Program-made: the position numbers and the translations under genes
DNA from: Mytilinidion resinicola
Taxonomy: Eukaryota > Ascomycota > Dothideomycetes > Mytilinidiales > Mytilinidiaceae
Direction: 5' to 3'
Length of the DNA: 64,000 bases
Assembly: GCF_010093595.1 (NCBI RefSeq)
Contig: NW_022985438.1
Span: forward strand, 919,241-983,240
Part shown: piece by piece, positions 11,155-23,490 of the stretch
Numbering within the stretch: the first letter of the stretch is position 1
Layout: the number at the start of each line of letters is the position of its first letter
Notes under the pieces: generated by a model
What the model was told of the DNA's origin: nothing
Seen by the model: only the letters and a program-made list of their open reading frames with translations
Database searches by the model: none

Positions 11155-13042
11155 GTTAGATGATCTATTGCGCATGGTGTTAGCCGGTATCCGCGTCAGA
11201 AATTGGAAAAACAGCAAATTGTAGTGGCTGAATCAGTCATTGTAGATGTTCTCCGCAGTACGCATCCCGAGGGAGTTGTTCGGATAATACATGCTATTTC
11301 TAATAGATCATCATAGAAAGGGTGCAGAGGATAAACTGGAGACAAGAGGCACATACCTGGGCCAGAAAAACTTATGCACGCGGAGACACTCCTAGTGATT
11401 TATGAGTCAAAAGTCGGTGCTACGGCCCCGAATAGTCCTGTAAACCACCGATGTGACAAGATGCTCCTTTCGGTGGGTGTCTCTACGGAGCTGATGCTAG
11501 TGATTGGAGCGCGATGTGAGAGGAGGGTTGTGGTGGAAAACCACAGGGCATTTTAAATATTTCGCCGCGGAGGTTCGCGGCTTGGCACTGAGCAACGACC
11601 TCCTGTCGACTTTTTTGTTAACGTCAAGCTCGACAGTGTCGGCCCCTTCCTCTCTAGCAGGCTTGCTCAGCAGCTTGTGTATATCTTTCCTCCTTCTACT
11701 CATTAGCTAACTTCCTCACCATCATCAATTCAGCTTTTGGATACACACCTTGTCTTGTCCGCTTCCTTATGACTGTCGCTCAGTGGTGCCCCCAGACAGG
11801 AGATCGAGAACCACCAACTACACGCAAAAGAACAGGGACGTCGGACGTTGAGCAGCGACAGTTGGACTGTCACATCTCGGGAGCGCGATAGGCTGTTATT
11901 TCAGTCTGGGACAGGACGCAGGGCGTTGTATTGGAGTTACTTCGTCAGAGCAGAACATTCCTCGGAGGAATCTGGATCGACTCTACGATTTACTGTCGAG
12001 CAGTGGGACTGTGAGACCAAAACTAACAACCTTCAATCTGTTAGCATATTATGATCCTCGGTACACCACGGCGATACCGGTGAAAAAAAGGTCACACATC
12101 CAGCAGTCAGGGACGCTGGATTAGTGGCAGGTACAAGGGGAGAAGGGTGGTCACCGGGTGACTTCCCTGCTGAGCAAAACAAACAAACACTTCCTGAAAC
12201 TTCCTGCTTCCCAACTTCCTTTCTCCTACACCACACTTGTCTGGTGTAAGAATCACATATGTCAACAACAAACCCAGAGAACATCTAGCCGCAGCTTTCC
12301 AAGTCAATTGCAACACTAAAGCAGCGGCAACCACATTAAGACAAGGTCTTCACGCTGGCACCTGAGATACCATTGCAGAGGCCGTCTCGAATTCCCAGAC
12401 GGAGCTTAGCAAAGCTCACGGAGTCCCAGCAAGCAAGGGCAATTACAACAGTGTACCTTGAACAATTTGCCTTCCGCTATAGAGGCACTTAAGGAGAGAC
12501 ACACCAATCAACCGAAATCGCCGATAGCAGCTGGCAGCGTCGACATCCAGATTCTGAGCAACACGTCGCCGCCATTGGATCCGGTACTCGTCTCACAGTT
12601 ACGGGAGCGACATCGGAGCCACTTCAGCTTTCAATTTCATCAAGTAATCGTTCCTCAGGAACGGGAGCCACTTCGCAGTTTCCCATTGGACGGAGACAAT
12701 CCTTCTTGCCAAGACGCCTAGACCACGGTGACAACACCCAACCACGGATGTCCCATAACGGTACCAGATTTAACAGGAGTCCGGACACCGTATCTTCTAC
12801 ACCCTCACCAAATTCTGAAGAAAGACAAGAAGTCCCGCGAAACCAAGGACCTCCAAGAAGCACTACGGAATCTATTAGAACCGACACAAGTGACGGCCGT
12901 TACTCAGGAACAAGACCAGAGGAAGACTGGGTTCGAAGCAGCACAGAACAACTCAATACACATAACAGCTTGCTTCACCTATATTTTGCCTGTGGTTGTG
13001 TTCTTGTATATTCTGCCGCTCAACAACACCGCTCAGTGCGCC
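11155..13042. other. Intergenic and upstream open region, no supported gene
   Basis: The frame of the CYT-4 gene stays open upstream to 12728 and includes a hydrophobic stretch (ITACFTYILPVVVFLYILPL) just before the chosen start, but lacks a conserved domain. A competing frame from 12706 overlaps it. A 68-codon basic minus-strand frame at 11703-11497 could not be recognised. A small palindrome (GGTCACCGGGTGACTT) lies near 12150. Confidence 0.35.
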
Positions 13043-16000
13043 ATGTCCATTCCTGCAGTACGCTTTCCACGGACGGCGCAGGTCTCCACAGTCTGCCAGA
13101 GCTGCATCATCAAGCAGCGTCAACGAACCCAATCCATCAGGACCGTAACTTCTCTCCCATTTCGGTCCGGTCGCGCCCTCGATTCACCCTCTGACGACCC
13201 TTCACAATCTGGACCACAATCTGCAGCAGGCGACGAGGTGCCCGCTGATACTGCCAATGATACTAGAGATATTAGGCGAGCAAGATCTAGAGTCAGGAAG
13301 ACAAAGCTTCAACCAGTAGTGCGTTATTCGAGGAGCGATGCTCCCAGCCTACTTGGAGTCAGGAAGATAACGCTTCAGCCAGCAGTGCGTTATTCGAGGA
13401 GCGATGCTCCCAGCCTACCTGGAGCTTCTGCCGACGGCCCTCCGATTCGATATTATAGAAATGCGCTCAGCTCAGCTCATCACCCAGATATCGTAGAAGC
13501 AAGAAGGCTTCTGGGGACATGGCAGCAACACCCTAGGCCACCCCCTGGCGAAGACAAATCCACATCAGCTATTGATATCCAGGACGTGCAAAATAGTAGC
13601 CAACTCGACAGTCAGACGTCCGTTCAAGATCTTCTAGTTAGAGAACAGCGCCGAAATATAAGCCTTAGGTTGGTTGATAATACCCGTAAGAAACATCTTC
13701 AACGTGATGTTCCTCCTAGCAAAACTCTGAGTCACCTCTTGTCTTTCCACGAAGCAAAGCATAACAGATCATATCACACCTCTGCAAGAGTACGTTGACG
13801 CAATGCCATCAATTCGTCAACATGCTAACACTACGTGATCTAGCACTTTCAGGAGGTCGTCACCGCTTCTCAGACTGAGCAAATACCAATGCCCCAACCA
13901 GGTCAACCCTCTAATAATAACCTGCCAGTAAGAAAACGTTTAGAGCTTTGGAACGAAGAGTTCGGTGTGCCAAATGCTGAGCAGCTTGACCCTTTTGAGA
14001 GGCATCCTATTGTCAAAGGAGATACTATGAACTCGCTTGTCAAGCTGACTTCCTCAAATGACGAACTGAAGGAGGCTATGGAGCAGGCGGACGATGAAAG
14101 AGAGTTTCTCGAAGATCCATCTATCGCTTCCGTCTTCATGAATCCCGGTGACGTGGTTGAAGTCTCGTAAGCAATGACTGCATTATAGCCCCGATATAGC
14201 TAACTCTTTCAGTGGCGGTAAAGCAGGCTTGCCGAAACTCGCTGTCTTCACTCAACAGATAGAGAGGGAAATGCAATTCTATCTCATGGACGGAGCTTAC
14301 ATCCACGTACCAATCTCGAAGGTCAAATATGTGATGCCTGGCATCATCGACACCTCTTTGATTGAAAAAATCCTGCCATATCTTCCCACTAAGCCCGTAA
14401 CTGATGAGGCCCGCGAGGCGCTTGTTGGGAAGGTCGATGTTCCGCGCGATTTTGGCGCACCAATTGTTCACACTCTTATGGGGCTTTGGAACCAATCGGA
14501 AAAGATATACCGCGAGAACGCTGCTGTTCTTGATAACATCTACGACTCGTTTTGCCATCCAAGCAATACCATTTTCATCACCTTGGAAAGTATTGCGCGC
14601 AAGCTGTTCGCGCCACGCGGCTCTAGCCATGACCTGTACGAAGCACCGCCAGCTCTACTACTCGCAATTCGGAAGTCAATTGACCGCTCAGGCTTCAAGA
14701 TATATTCAGACGAGAAGGATCTTCGCAGGACAGGCACCTACATGGTCCGACCAAGCAAAGAGGTTGAAGCCATGCAACTGTGTCTCGACTGGGTTCGTGA
14801 ATACCAAGAGTACCTTGCCAATCGCGTTACAAAGTACAACGCGCGGCCTGTCGATTCCGCAAGTGCCGAGCGACATAGTCAAGGCGCAGGGTACATTGCA
14901 AAGTTCACAGACAAGGCGAGAGCTTTGGTGGCTTTGAGTCGCCAAACTCGCCCGCCAACCAAACAAGGCAATATCGGTCCAAGCAAAGAACGATTTCCCA
15001 TTTCCAAATCCTCGTCAGCCATGCGCCTGAAGTACGCTGAAAACTTCAGCGACGCGGATACTCTCATCATTGCATTCTTGGAGTCTTGGACGCTCGCCAG
15101 CAAGTTTGCGAAATTTGGTCAGCTGCATTCCGCCGCAGCATTCATCATCAACACTGTAGGGTGCTACCCCGATGACCAACCATGCGACAGAGGTTCTGGG
15201 CAGGTTTTTTTGCAGGAAATTGGGGTCCTTGTTCCATATGAGAACAGACTGGCGTACGACGAAGGACTGATGCTCCCGACCTCTCGATTCTCTCGCCAAC
15301 TCGAACTTATCAGCAGAGAGGCGTTCAACAAAAGGGAAAGCCCTGGATTTACAGATTCACTGGCCAGTCTACGGCGGGACTTGGGGGAAACGACGGTGTA
15401 CTGTGTTGACGACCCTAGTGCAGCCGAGATTGATGATGGTTTGTCAATTGCGAGAATTCCCGACTCTTCGGAAAGTTGGGTGAGCATTCACATCGCGAAT
15501 CCTTCCGCGTTCTTTGACCAGAACCATGTTTTGGCAAAGCTAGCAGCACATATGACCGAAACAGTCTATATGCCGGAACGCAGTTATTCTATGATGCCAA
15601 CCTGGGCCACGACCAAGCACTTTAGTCTTGGTCCAGACCGCCCTGCTCTTACCTTCAGCGCCAGGGTGAACAAGAAAGGAGAAATACTCGAGAAGAAGAT
15701 CGAGCCAACCCTCCTACGGAACGTGAAATACGTCGCCCCGGATACCATATCTCGCTATTTTGACGTCGAACAAAAGAAGAACTCAGAGCATTGGATTGTA
15801 GGTGGCGAGCCCCAGGAAGTACGGGCAACACGCAAGATGGTCGATGAACTTGAAGAGCTTGATCTTCAGAATCTGGGCGAGCTCAACACGCTAGCTAACG
15901 CACGTGCCCAACTTCGAAAGGATGCTGGGGGCCTTTTCCTCGACCAAAGCAGCGTCGATGTCAAAGTGTATGAAACTTATCAACGAAGCGGACTCGGTTG

Positions 16001-16883
16001 GACCCAACCTTCTCACGAAACAGCACGTTTTGTCAGAGGCGATCCAGTCATAGAGCTGAAGCCCGAACCGCTTCTCAACATGTTCAGTGAGAAGTCAACT
16101 CTCAAGAGTATTTTGGTGCAAGAGATGATGTTGCTTGGATGCGAGATTGGCGCAGCCTGGTGTTCAGAGCGCAACATACCCACAATCTTCAGAGGCTCTG
16201 TTCGGAATCCTAGGAGTGTGTCGATCGACGAGTTCAAACGAGACGTTCTAGATCCAGCTTCGGAAAAGCATCAAGGCGTGCTACCACTCAGCGTGGGAAT
16301 CAAGTACATGGAGATGATGGGCGTTACTGTCGCAACCAGTAAGGCTCTTCGGCATGTATTTCTTGGCATGAGCCACTACGCCAAAGTCACAAGTCCTCTG
16401 CGTCGGTACGGTGACATGGTTACACATTGGCAAATCGGATCGGCGTTGCTGGAGGAGGCCAAGACAGGAAAGAGCCTGGTCGGCAGCACAAACCATGACT
16501 ATCTTACCTTCTCAGAGCCTCAGATCAAACGTCTATGCACGACAATCCAACCGCGCGAGCGCATCATCTCGCAGACCAAGGAAAAATCGCTCAGGTTCTG
16601 GTGTACCCACTACTACTTCCGGGCATTCTACTTCAAGGAGGCACCTTTGCCGGAAACCTTCACGGTGAGGATCCAAACGCACAATTATAAAAACAAGAAT
16701 TGCTTGGTGCGAGCAGAAGATTCGTCGATATCTATGATGATGGATCTGCCACCAAAAGGCCAGCCGGATGCGCGCATTGGCGATCGATGGGAAGTCAAGC
16801 TCCAGGAGGTCGACATTTATTTTTTGGAGATCCTCGTAACTCCGATAAGGTTGATTGAGAGAGAGGATGGGACAAGGATCTAG
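13043..16883 (+). CDS. cyt-4: Mitochondrial 3'-5' exoribonuclease, RNase II family (CYT-4/Dss1 type)
   Basis: Three exons, 13043-13789, 13844-14166 and 14213-16883, join in phase (AGA|CAC, TC|T) into 1246 residues. The start MSIPAVRFPRTAQVST opens a basic, Ser/Arg-rich N-terminus suited to mitochondrial import. The RNB catalytic domain runs from roughly residue 740 to 1150. Its metal-binding motif DDPSAAEIDDG starts at Asp756 and has Glu where bacterial RNase II has its second Asp. The late motif HYAKVTSPLRRYGDMVTHWQI, near residue 1078, is diagnostic. Neurospora CYT-4 and yeast Dss1 degrade and process mitochondrial RNA, Dss1 within the degradosome with the Suv3 helicase. An N-terminal insert carries a duplicated 22-residue unit (13310-13440). 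The frame is open upstream of the chosen start, so a longer N-terminus cannot be excluded. Confidence 0.88.
13310..13440 (+). repeat. 66-bp tandem duplication inside the CYT-4 gene
   Basis: Two adjacent copies of about 66 bases encode VVRYSRSDAPSLLGVRK and AVRYSRSDAPSLPGA. Each contains an identical run through GTGCGTTATTCGAGGAGC. The unit length is a multiple of three, so the frame is kept. It lies in the presumed disordered part before the conserved domain. Confidence 0.8.
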
Positions 16884-18632
16884 AGATCGGCGTTACATTT
16901 CTCGTGCAGGTAGATGATGATCGATTCCGGCGGACACGAGCTGGTGGGGGTACCCTGAGTGTCTGCCTGGGCTCGCGCTCGCTGTCCCGGATGATGTTTT
17001 GGGAAGCGTGGTCTGACGATCCATGAGATGTTGTACGATAAATAGCGGTGTAGGGGCAGCTGTAAACACATGTATACTATAACGCGTTAGACGCGGTTTC
17101 ACCTGAAGGGCCGGCACACCGGAACTTGACAACAAGTTTCACAAAGTGGGATTGAAATGCGTGCCGTTGTTTCTTTTTCTTACACAGTATGCGAGTGAGC
17201 CTCAAGAGGCGCACAGCTGGCCGCCGGCCAGTTGTTGTTATGAGAGAACGTGGGAAGCGAAGATCGGAGCGACATTTAAAGGGCTCAATCGGATAGCTGG
17301 GAATCTCACTTGAATCTCGGGTCGCCGGTTGGCCGGGTGGAATGAGGCGTGTTAGCTGTGTCTGTTTTGACGATCGCGCGTGCGGCTGTTCGTCATTTCT
17401 CGCCAAATTCAACTCCAATTCACGTCATTGGCCATGATGTTGAGTAATCGCCGCAGTTGATCCTCTCGCTTGGGTCCCTGGTACGAATGAATCCCCGGGC
17501 CCTTGGGCCCAGTCTCTATTATGCTAGTCTTTGGTACTTGATATTGGTAAATGCTAAACATACCAAGCCACCATACTACTGAATGGCCACCACTGCTAAT
17601 CCAATTCCAATGCACTCAAGGCACTCAATGCAGCATCTTAGACGTTGTGAGAACTTTCTCTATATGACAGACCGAGAATGTGAAAACAAGGGCAGTTCTA
17701 GACCCTGAGATCAACAATCTAGCCTAGACTGGACTACGGGGTGACGGCAACTTGGAAGCGGCGCATGGAGTAGTGGCGTCTTTAGGGTTCCCCGGAACGA
17801 CACCCCTTGGCCCCCGGTTGGCCTTAGATCGGCTGTGGCTGCGTGACGCCCAGACGCCTGACAACTGTGCGTCACTCGTTGCGAAAGATATTCTTTCGGG
17901 ACATCCAGAAGGACTTCTCCAGCTCTTCCAAATCACTCGATTTGCGCAATGAGCAGTGACAAGAAGGTGCCGGACGTTCATTGCTACCCCTAGCGCCCGA
18001 GTATGGGGGATCGGCCCGCCAGCGTGGGTCATCTAAAAGAGATCTGCCCATACAGTTTCCAGTTGTGGAATCTTGCGTGGATGAACGGGTCCGTCTTGGC
18101 GATATTTCTGTACTACGATGGCCGTGCTCTCTGCTAACAGAACGCAGGATGACGGATCCGGAGCTCGTTTGATGGCGTCGTAGGTGGGTACATGCTGCGC
18201 GTCTCCTTCACTTCCTTGGATACCTAGCCACACATGCCCTAGAGCTTCACCACCTCGCCGATGAGAATGTACGCCTTCGAGTCGCACCTCGTAATTCCAC
18301 TGGCTGTCAGATCGCGAATGTGACGCCGCTACGCAGCAGTGTGCAATCCAGGCTGTCGGAATTCTCGTCGGCAAGCGCGGGGGTCAGTGAGATGTCATGA
18401 CTCCTGAGTAGGTGGGAGCAGGATGTCGAACAAAAAAACACTGTTCTAATGGAAAGACGCAGGAAGTGCCGCAGGTCCGGGGAGTTCACGAGTATATAAA
18501 AATCAGCGCCTTGGGTCGCGCTTCTCCGAGCAACCAAGCATCTCCTCTCAGAGCACCGCTAGTCCTAGCATCACCATTCGCTGGAGTACAACTTGCTCTC
18601 ACTGGCCCTATCCCCTGCCCATCTCACTCACC
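16884..18632. other. Intergenic, 1.7 kb, promoter region at right end
   Basis: No supported gene. Minus-strand frames at 17724-18374 lack any domain. The right end holds the TATA element and leader of the next Zn2Cys6 gene. Confidence 0.4.
18493..18500 (+). promoter_or_regulatory. Probable TATA box of the second Zn2Cys6 gene
   Basis: TATATAAA lies 133 bases before the ATG at 18633, followed by pyrimidine-rich leader sequence. Placement and match are good; transcription start was not determined. Confidence 0.5.
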
Positions 18633-21600
18633 ATGAACGAAGAAGGTCCGTCCTGGCCGCAGATCCCCAGCTCATCCTCGTCGACCGAGAACATCCTCGA
18701 GACCCAAGGACCTACTGGCAAAAAGAAGGCACAAAAGGAAACACGTCAACCACTCTCGTGCACAAGATGCCGTGAACGCAAAATCAAAGTAAGCTCTTGC
18801 AATTTGATCGAACAACCAGGCTGTCCCTGACCGACATGAAACTGATCTGCTTCTAGTGTGATCGGACAAAGCCGTGTATCTCTTGTTGTGCTCGTGGCGT
18901 GCCGAAAGAATGCCACTTCGTTATCGCGGAGGGCAGTACTTACGAGCCTGTCTTGCAGTCTCACGAGCTCCGCAAGCTTCGTGCTGAGAACCTGCGTCTC
19001 AAGGAACGACTGCGGGCTGCAAAGCAGTCAGGAGATGGCGAACAACAAGATGCCCCTTCCCCAAGCCAGCCATTGGGCGACAGGCTAGGTGCGAGGGCGA
19101 AGAGGCCCTCAGTGAAGCAGAAGCGTTTTAAAGACAACAAGGCCGACAGTCTGTATTTTGGTAGTCCTGGGCTTGCCAGCATCGTCAATGATGTTGGTAT
19201 TTCCCTTCTTCTCCCTCGTGATTTGCTAATAGCATCGTAGTTTGCAAGCCTTCATGTGGGATCTCACTCCCTCAGTCACTCTATGCCGAGAGGTGCAGAC
19301 ATGTATGCTTCTCAAAATACGCCGGCATACCCTTTCGCCACGATGTGGCTAGCCGTGCCTAGACCCCAAGTTGACGGGGGAATTCATGCGTTGCTGCACT
19401 GCTTGCCTCCCAAGGAGGACCTCTTTCGATACTTGGATGCTTTTCAGAACCGCGCTCAGAGTTGCTCGTTCCCTCATGTGCCCGATGAAGTCACCGGGAC
19501 CGAGATCGAGAGATTTCTTTCGGACACACGAACCAATGCCGAGATGTTCCCCGATATGCTCGCCTTGATATTTGCCGCCCTGGCTCTGGGATCTCAGAAC
19601 GGAGTGTTTGATAAGTGTAATGGGAAATGGGTAGCAGGTGCTATGGAAACTGAACAAAAGAACTTTGGGGACATTTATAGTAAGCGTACAGTGACTCTAC
19701 ACGGAGTCCTTTTCTGTATCAGTAATGCTTACACTGCACTAGTTGCTGCAGCCATGCAGGCACTCCGCATGGCCTCTTTCATGAATCGGCCAACGCTGCT
19801 TGGCATACAAACACTCATCATGATCGGGCCGTATCTGACCAACAGTGGCCGCTTTCTCGATGCTTGGACGCTATTTGGCACCACAATCCGTCTCGCTCAC
19901 TCAATTGGCCTCCACCGAAACCCGAAATACCTCGACCCTGCTCCCCCTCTCAAGGAATGTGGAATAAGGCAGAAGGTCTGGTGGTGGATGCTTCACATGG
20001 ACCAGCAGTACTCCATGACCCTCGGACGTCCACTGGGGATCAGTGGCATCGGAGACTGTCCTCCCGCAGAACCACTGACTACTAACCCCACTATCCTGCG
20101 TCTGAGCGAGTACATAAATCAATTCACTGTTCTCGCTAGACAGATCCTCAGCAGCGATCGATTGACTGTTACGAAAATCGATTGGTTCACAGATAGACTA
20201 CTCGCGCTATGGGATACGATGCCAGAGATGCTACAATTCGATGAGACCTGGCTGGAGAAGGGCAAGCAGATTCCGGAGTGGCCACTTGATGCCATGGCTG
20301 CCGGTATGCATGCTTTTACAGCTTTTTGATACCTCACACCCTACTGACACTGCATAGTTTTCTATGCCAAAACACAAAACTACCTCATTCTTCTCAATCG
20401 CCAAAGAATCGAACCAGAAAAAGATAGCTCAGACCCATCTCAGTCTCCACCTCATGCTGCCAACCAGCCGTCCGTCTCCGGCTTCACGTTCAATCCTATA
20501 AATGCATATGTTACACAGTACAGTTCCTCCGACCAAAGCTGTATGCCACCTCCACCCCTCCCTACCCAGACTCCATCAACTAGGGACAACCCCGCCGACC
20601 TTAAGCCTAGGCCTACAAGACCTAAGACCAGCGAACGTGGTCGTCCTCTTGTACTGACCTCATCTCGGTCCCTGATTGACGCCTTTCTCTTCTTCTACCA
20701 TCGCGTCCCAGCTGCGCTGCTATGCTGGACTATGGGCCAACAAGCTTTCAACAGCTGCATGATTCTACTCACTGATGCCCTCGAAACGGGGGCCTTGGCC
20801 CATGTGCCACAGGTCGAGCGTGCATACGCTGTCTTCGTGGAGCTCGAAAAACTGGGCATACACAAGCTGGCAGGACTCGCAGTTGAAAGAGTGAGCTGGG
20901 GCTTAGCAGAACTGGGGAAGAGGCAAATACAACAAAGAGCAGAGTCTAGTCGGGGAGCTACAATGGGGGAGGCAAGTGGAAGTGGTGCTGCCGAGGGTAG
21001 CAGACAGCGAGTTCTCGATGTACCGGAACACAGTCCTTCGGACACGGTGATGGGCAATACGGGCATGTATCTTCTTGAAGACCCAGGCCTGCAGTCTTTC
21101 TCGCCCGAGAGCTTCCAGCCTTTGGGATGGGAAATGGCCGGAAGAGACTTGCGACAACCTGGAGAGAAACCTCCACAGCAACAGCCTCATGTGTCCCCAT
21201 TCTACAATCCTCATTCATCAGCTCCACTCACGCCCTTCAGAGAGAACAACTTGCAGCAAATGGGTGGGATCAGGGTACCCAGAACGCCGAGTCTACAACT
21301 ATCACACCACGATCCCCAGGAAATGCAGCACCATTATCACTACCAGCCTCCTCCGTCTCAGCAGTACCAACCATCCCCTTCACCGCAGTTCAGTCCGCAG
21401 CCTTTTTATGGATACGAGGCCCAGTTGAGGACGCCGCTGCGTCCGCTGGCACCATACCCACCGCTTCCGTCGCTTCAGGATGCAATTCCGCATTACGGAG
21501 ATGTCCCTGCGCACCTTAATCTCCATAATCCAGATGCGATGGATATGGGTGGAAACCCGGGATGGGCTGCCAGACCTGCGCCGGGAGTGGGTCAAAACCC

Positions 21601-21676
21601 AGCTTACGGCGAGTCAAGAAGCGGCTTTAAGCGCGGTGGTGGGAGCGGGAGTGGCGATGGAACTATGAGAAGATGA
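18633..21676 (+). CDS. Zn2Cys6 transcription factor with fungal_trans domain
   Basis: Five exons, 18633-18788, 18857-19192, 19241-19679, 19743-20303 and 20358-21676, give 936 residues. The zinc cluster uses Cys43, 46, 53, 59, 62 and 71, with an extra Cys63; intron 1 falls exactly between KIK and Cys53. A leucine-zipper-like coiled coil follows (LRKLRAENLRLKERLRAAK). The fungal-specific domain shows the classic IQTLIMIGPYLTNSGR, then RLAHSIGLHRNP and KVWWWMLHMDQQYSMTLGRP, where intermediate helices contact each other in this family. The C-terminal 250 residues are Pro/Gln-rich and probably disordered. Intron 2 needs a weak GTTGGT donor to keep the conserved frame, so that boundary is the least certain. 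A nuclear regulator of unknown targets; its neighbours give no pathway clue. Confidence 0.87.
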
Positions 21677-22450
21677 AAAGCTGTGATAAAGAGCTACTAA
21701 CTTAGGAACCAGATTGTTCAAAAGGGGATGTAAGAGCTTTAATTTGTGCGACAATCTTGGGGTGGTCTGGGTTCTATGACGAATATTTTATACTAATAAT
21801 TAATTACATTTCAGGCTGCCTCTTATACACTCACGGTACAATTTTCGCTCATATTGTAGTACAATATAAGTTTGCGCGCTCTCTTTTGCAATTGGTTGGT
21901 GTTGCTTCCAAACTTCTGATGAAACGCTGAGCCTCTCCGAACGAAACGGTAGAAAAGGTCAGTTGACAGTGGTTGAAACCGCTCTGATCTACGTTGTCTT
22001 GACTTTTACATTTTATCTGAGTTTCGGATAGTGCAAGAAGGACCTTAGACAATGGTAAGCAGGAGTGCACAGACTTTGTTCTGCTCTAAGTTCTCAATCA
22101 TGTGCTGAGAAACCCCAAGACGAGATTTATTCTAAAAGAGTCTTTGTAGGTACTTCAGACGGGTGCCTGAAACCTCCACATCTTCCTTTTAATTCTTTGT
22201 GCTGACTCTGTATAGTATCTGCGACCTTACTAGCTTGCTCTTGACATAACGTAGTTTGGAGTGAGCCAAAGAAGGTTTTACAAAACGCCGAAAAGGTAGC
22301 AATCATTTGCCATCAAATAGCGGTTTCACACTACATAAACCTGGTATCGGATTCTTTGGAGGTGCAGCCTCATCACTTCCGTTCCCTCGCTGGACAATCG
22401 TCCACATCTGACCACCATATCCTCACCCCAGGACCGCAATATCTTGCGAG
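21677..22450. other. AT-rich intergenic, possible repeat relic
   Basis: No gene seen. Around 21858-22030 the sequence begins like the RIP-like repeat at 23307 (shared ATATAAGTTTG.GC.CTCT) and then diverges; the relationship is weak. Confidence 0.3.
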
Positions 22451-22981
22451 ATGGAATACGTCACAATTCCCAACGAGGCATGCGGCAGCACCACCCCTGG
22501 CGTAGGTGCTATTATCGACATGGACGACCCTCGTATCGTCGCCGGATATATTGTCAAGGTCAACTTCCATAAGCTGGTATCTGAATGGGTGAGCGAGTCA
22601 CTTGCCATCCAACATGCAGTGTTCAGTAGAGTAGATTCACTGTACAAGGACGACGTCATCGAAGTCAAGGGAAAGCTTGTACACATCACACGTCGTCAGT
22701 CATTGACAAACGCGACTGTTGTCTTAGCGAAGCCTTGCGCTGCTCCCAGCTGCGACAAGGTGGATCCCCGAATCCCATGCTCTGGCTGTTTCAAGAAGAC
22801 TTATTGCTCGGAGGAGTGTCGGCAGGCGCATGCGAATGAGGCCCACCAGGGAGAGTGTGGTGTCGTTAGACGATACCTCGACTTTGAGAACGCTCTTGAG
22901 GATTTCTATACAAAGATGGATCGGGGATACTATTACTATCGGCTGGAATCTGTTCAGGGTGGCAGCATTCGATGCGATTGA
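22451..22981 (+). CDS. Small MYND-type zinc finger protein
   Basis: A single exon of 176 residues from ATG 22451. The first 90 residues are unrecognised. A MYND finger follows at about residues 97-137: CAAPSC, CSGCFKKTYCSEECRQAH and a final HQGEC, which supply the seven Cys and one His of the consensus. MYND fingers usually bind proline-rich partners. The tail has a run of tyrosines. Fungal genomes carry many stand-alone MYND proteins of unknown role, and nothing here narrows the function. The gene is flanked by AT-rich, repeat-bearing DNA. Confidence 0.75.
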   Translation: MEYVTIPNEACGSTTPGVGAIIDMDDPRIVAGYIVKVNFHKLVSEWVSESLAIQHAVFSRVDSLYKDDVIEVKGKLVHITRRQSLTNATVVLAKPCAAPSCDKVDPRIPCSGCFKKTYCSEECRQAHANEAHQGECGVVRRYLDFENALEDFYTKMDRGYYYYRLESVQGGSIRCD

Positions 22982-23306
22982 GCTTGCTCAAGAGCCCATC
23001 TAGTTTCCTTGGTATGGTAGAACTCCTCAGAATGACACACTTTCCTCAGTCATTCTCATGTATCTAGAAACCCTGGGGAATAGGTAAATGTCTCCATAGA
23101 TGAATCGAAAGGTAGTGAGTCATGAAATCGGCCGGTAGACTCTTCGCGGACTTCTCAACACCGTGACCTACAATGAAATCTAACAGGCGATTGGATTTAT
23201 TAAGGATGACTATTCAAATGGCCCCATAAAGATATACGTACTTCTATCATAAGGCTCACTGCTGATTAGCGAGCTTTCACACTACACCACCGAATATAAG
23301 TTTGGG

Positions 23307-23490
23307 CACTCTTCCTTGCGACCGCTAAGGGTACTCCCATTGGCTTCTCAAACTTCAAATACAATGTAAAGGTAGATGCAGTGGAGATCAGATTCTCTTT
23401 TAACTAACTGAATATCTGCTAGGGTGCTCTCGACAGTGGTATCGAGCGAGCAAGAGTGGAACCCGTGCAGAGGTATATACTCAGGTTGCA
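23307..23490. repeat. Dispersed repeat copy A, RIP-like
   Basis: About 180 bases align along their whole length with 37470-37652. The differences are mainly transitions that make this copy more AT-rich, such as ACTCC to ACTTC and CACGATG to TACAATG. Neither copy codes for a recognisable protein. Probably a relic of a transposon or of duplicated DNA. Confidence 0.65.

Noticed and set aside
11497..11703. 68-codon basic minus-strand frame
   Set aside because: The opposite strand is equally open; no domain, no splice support.
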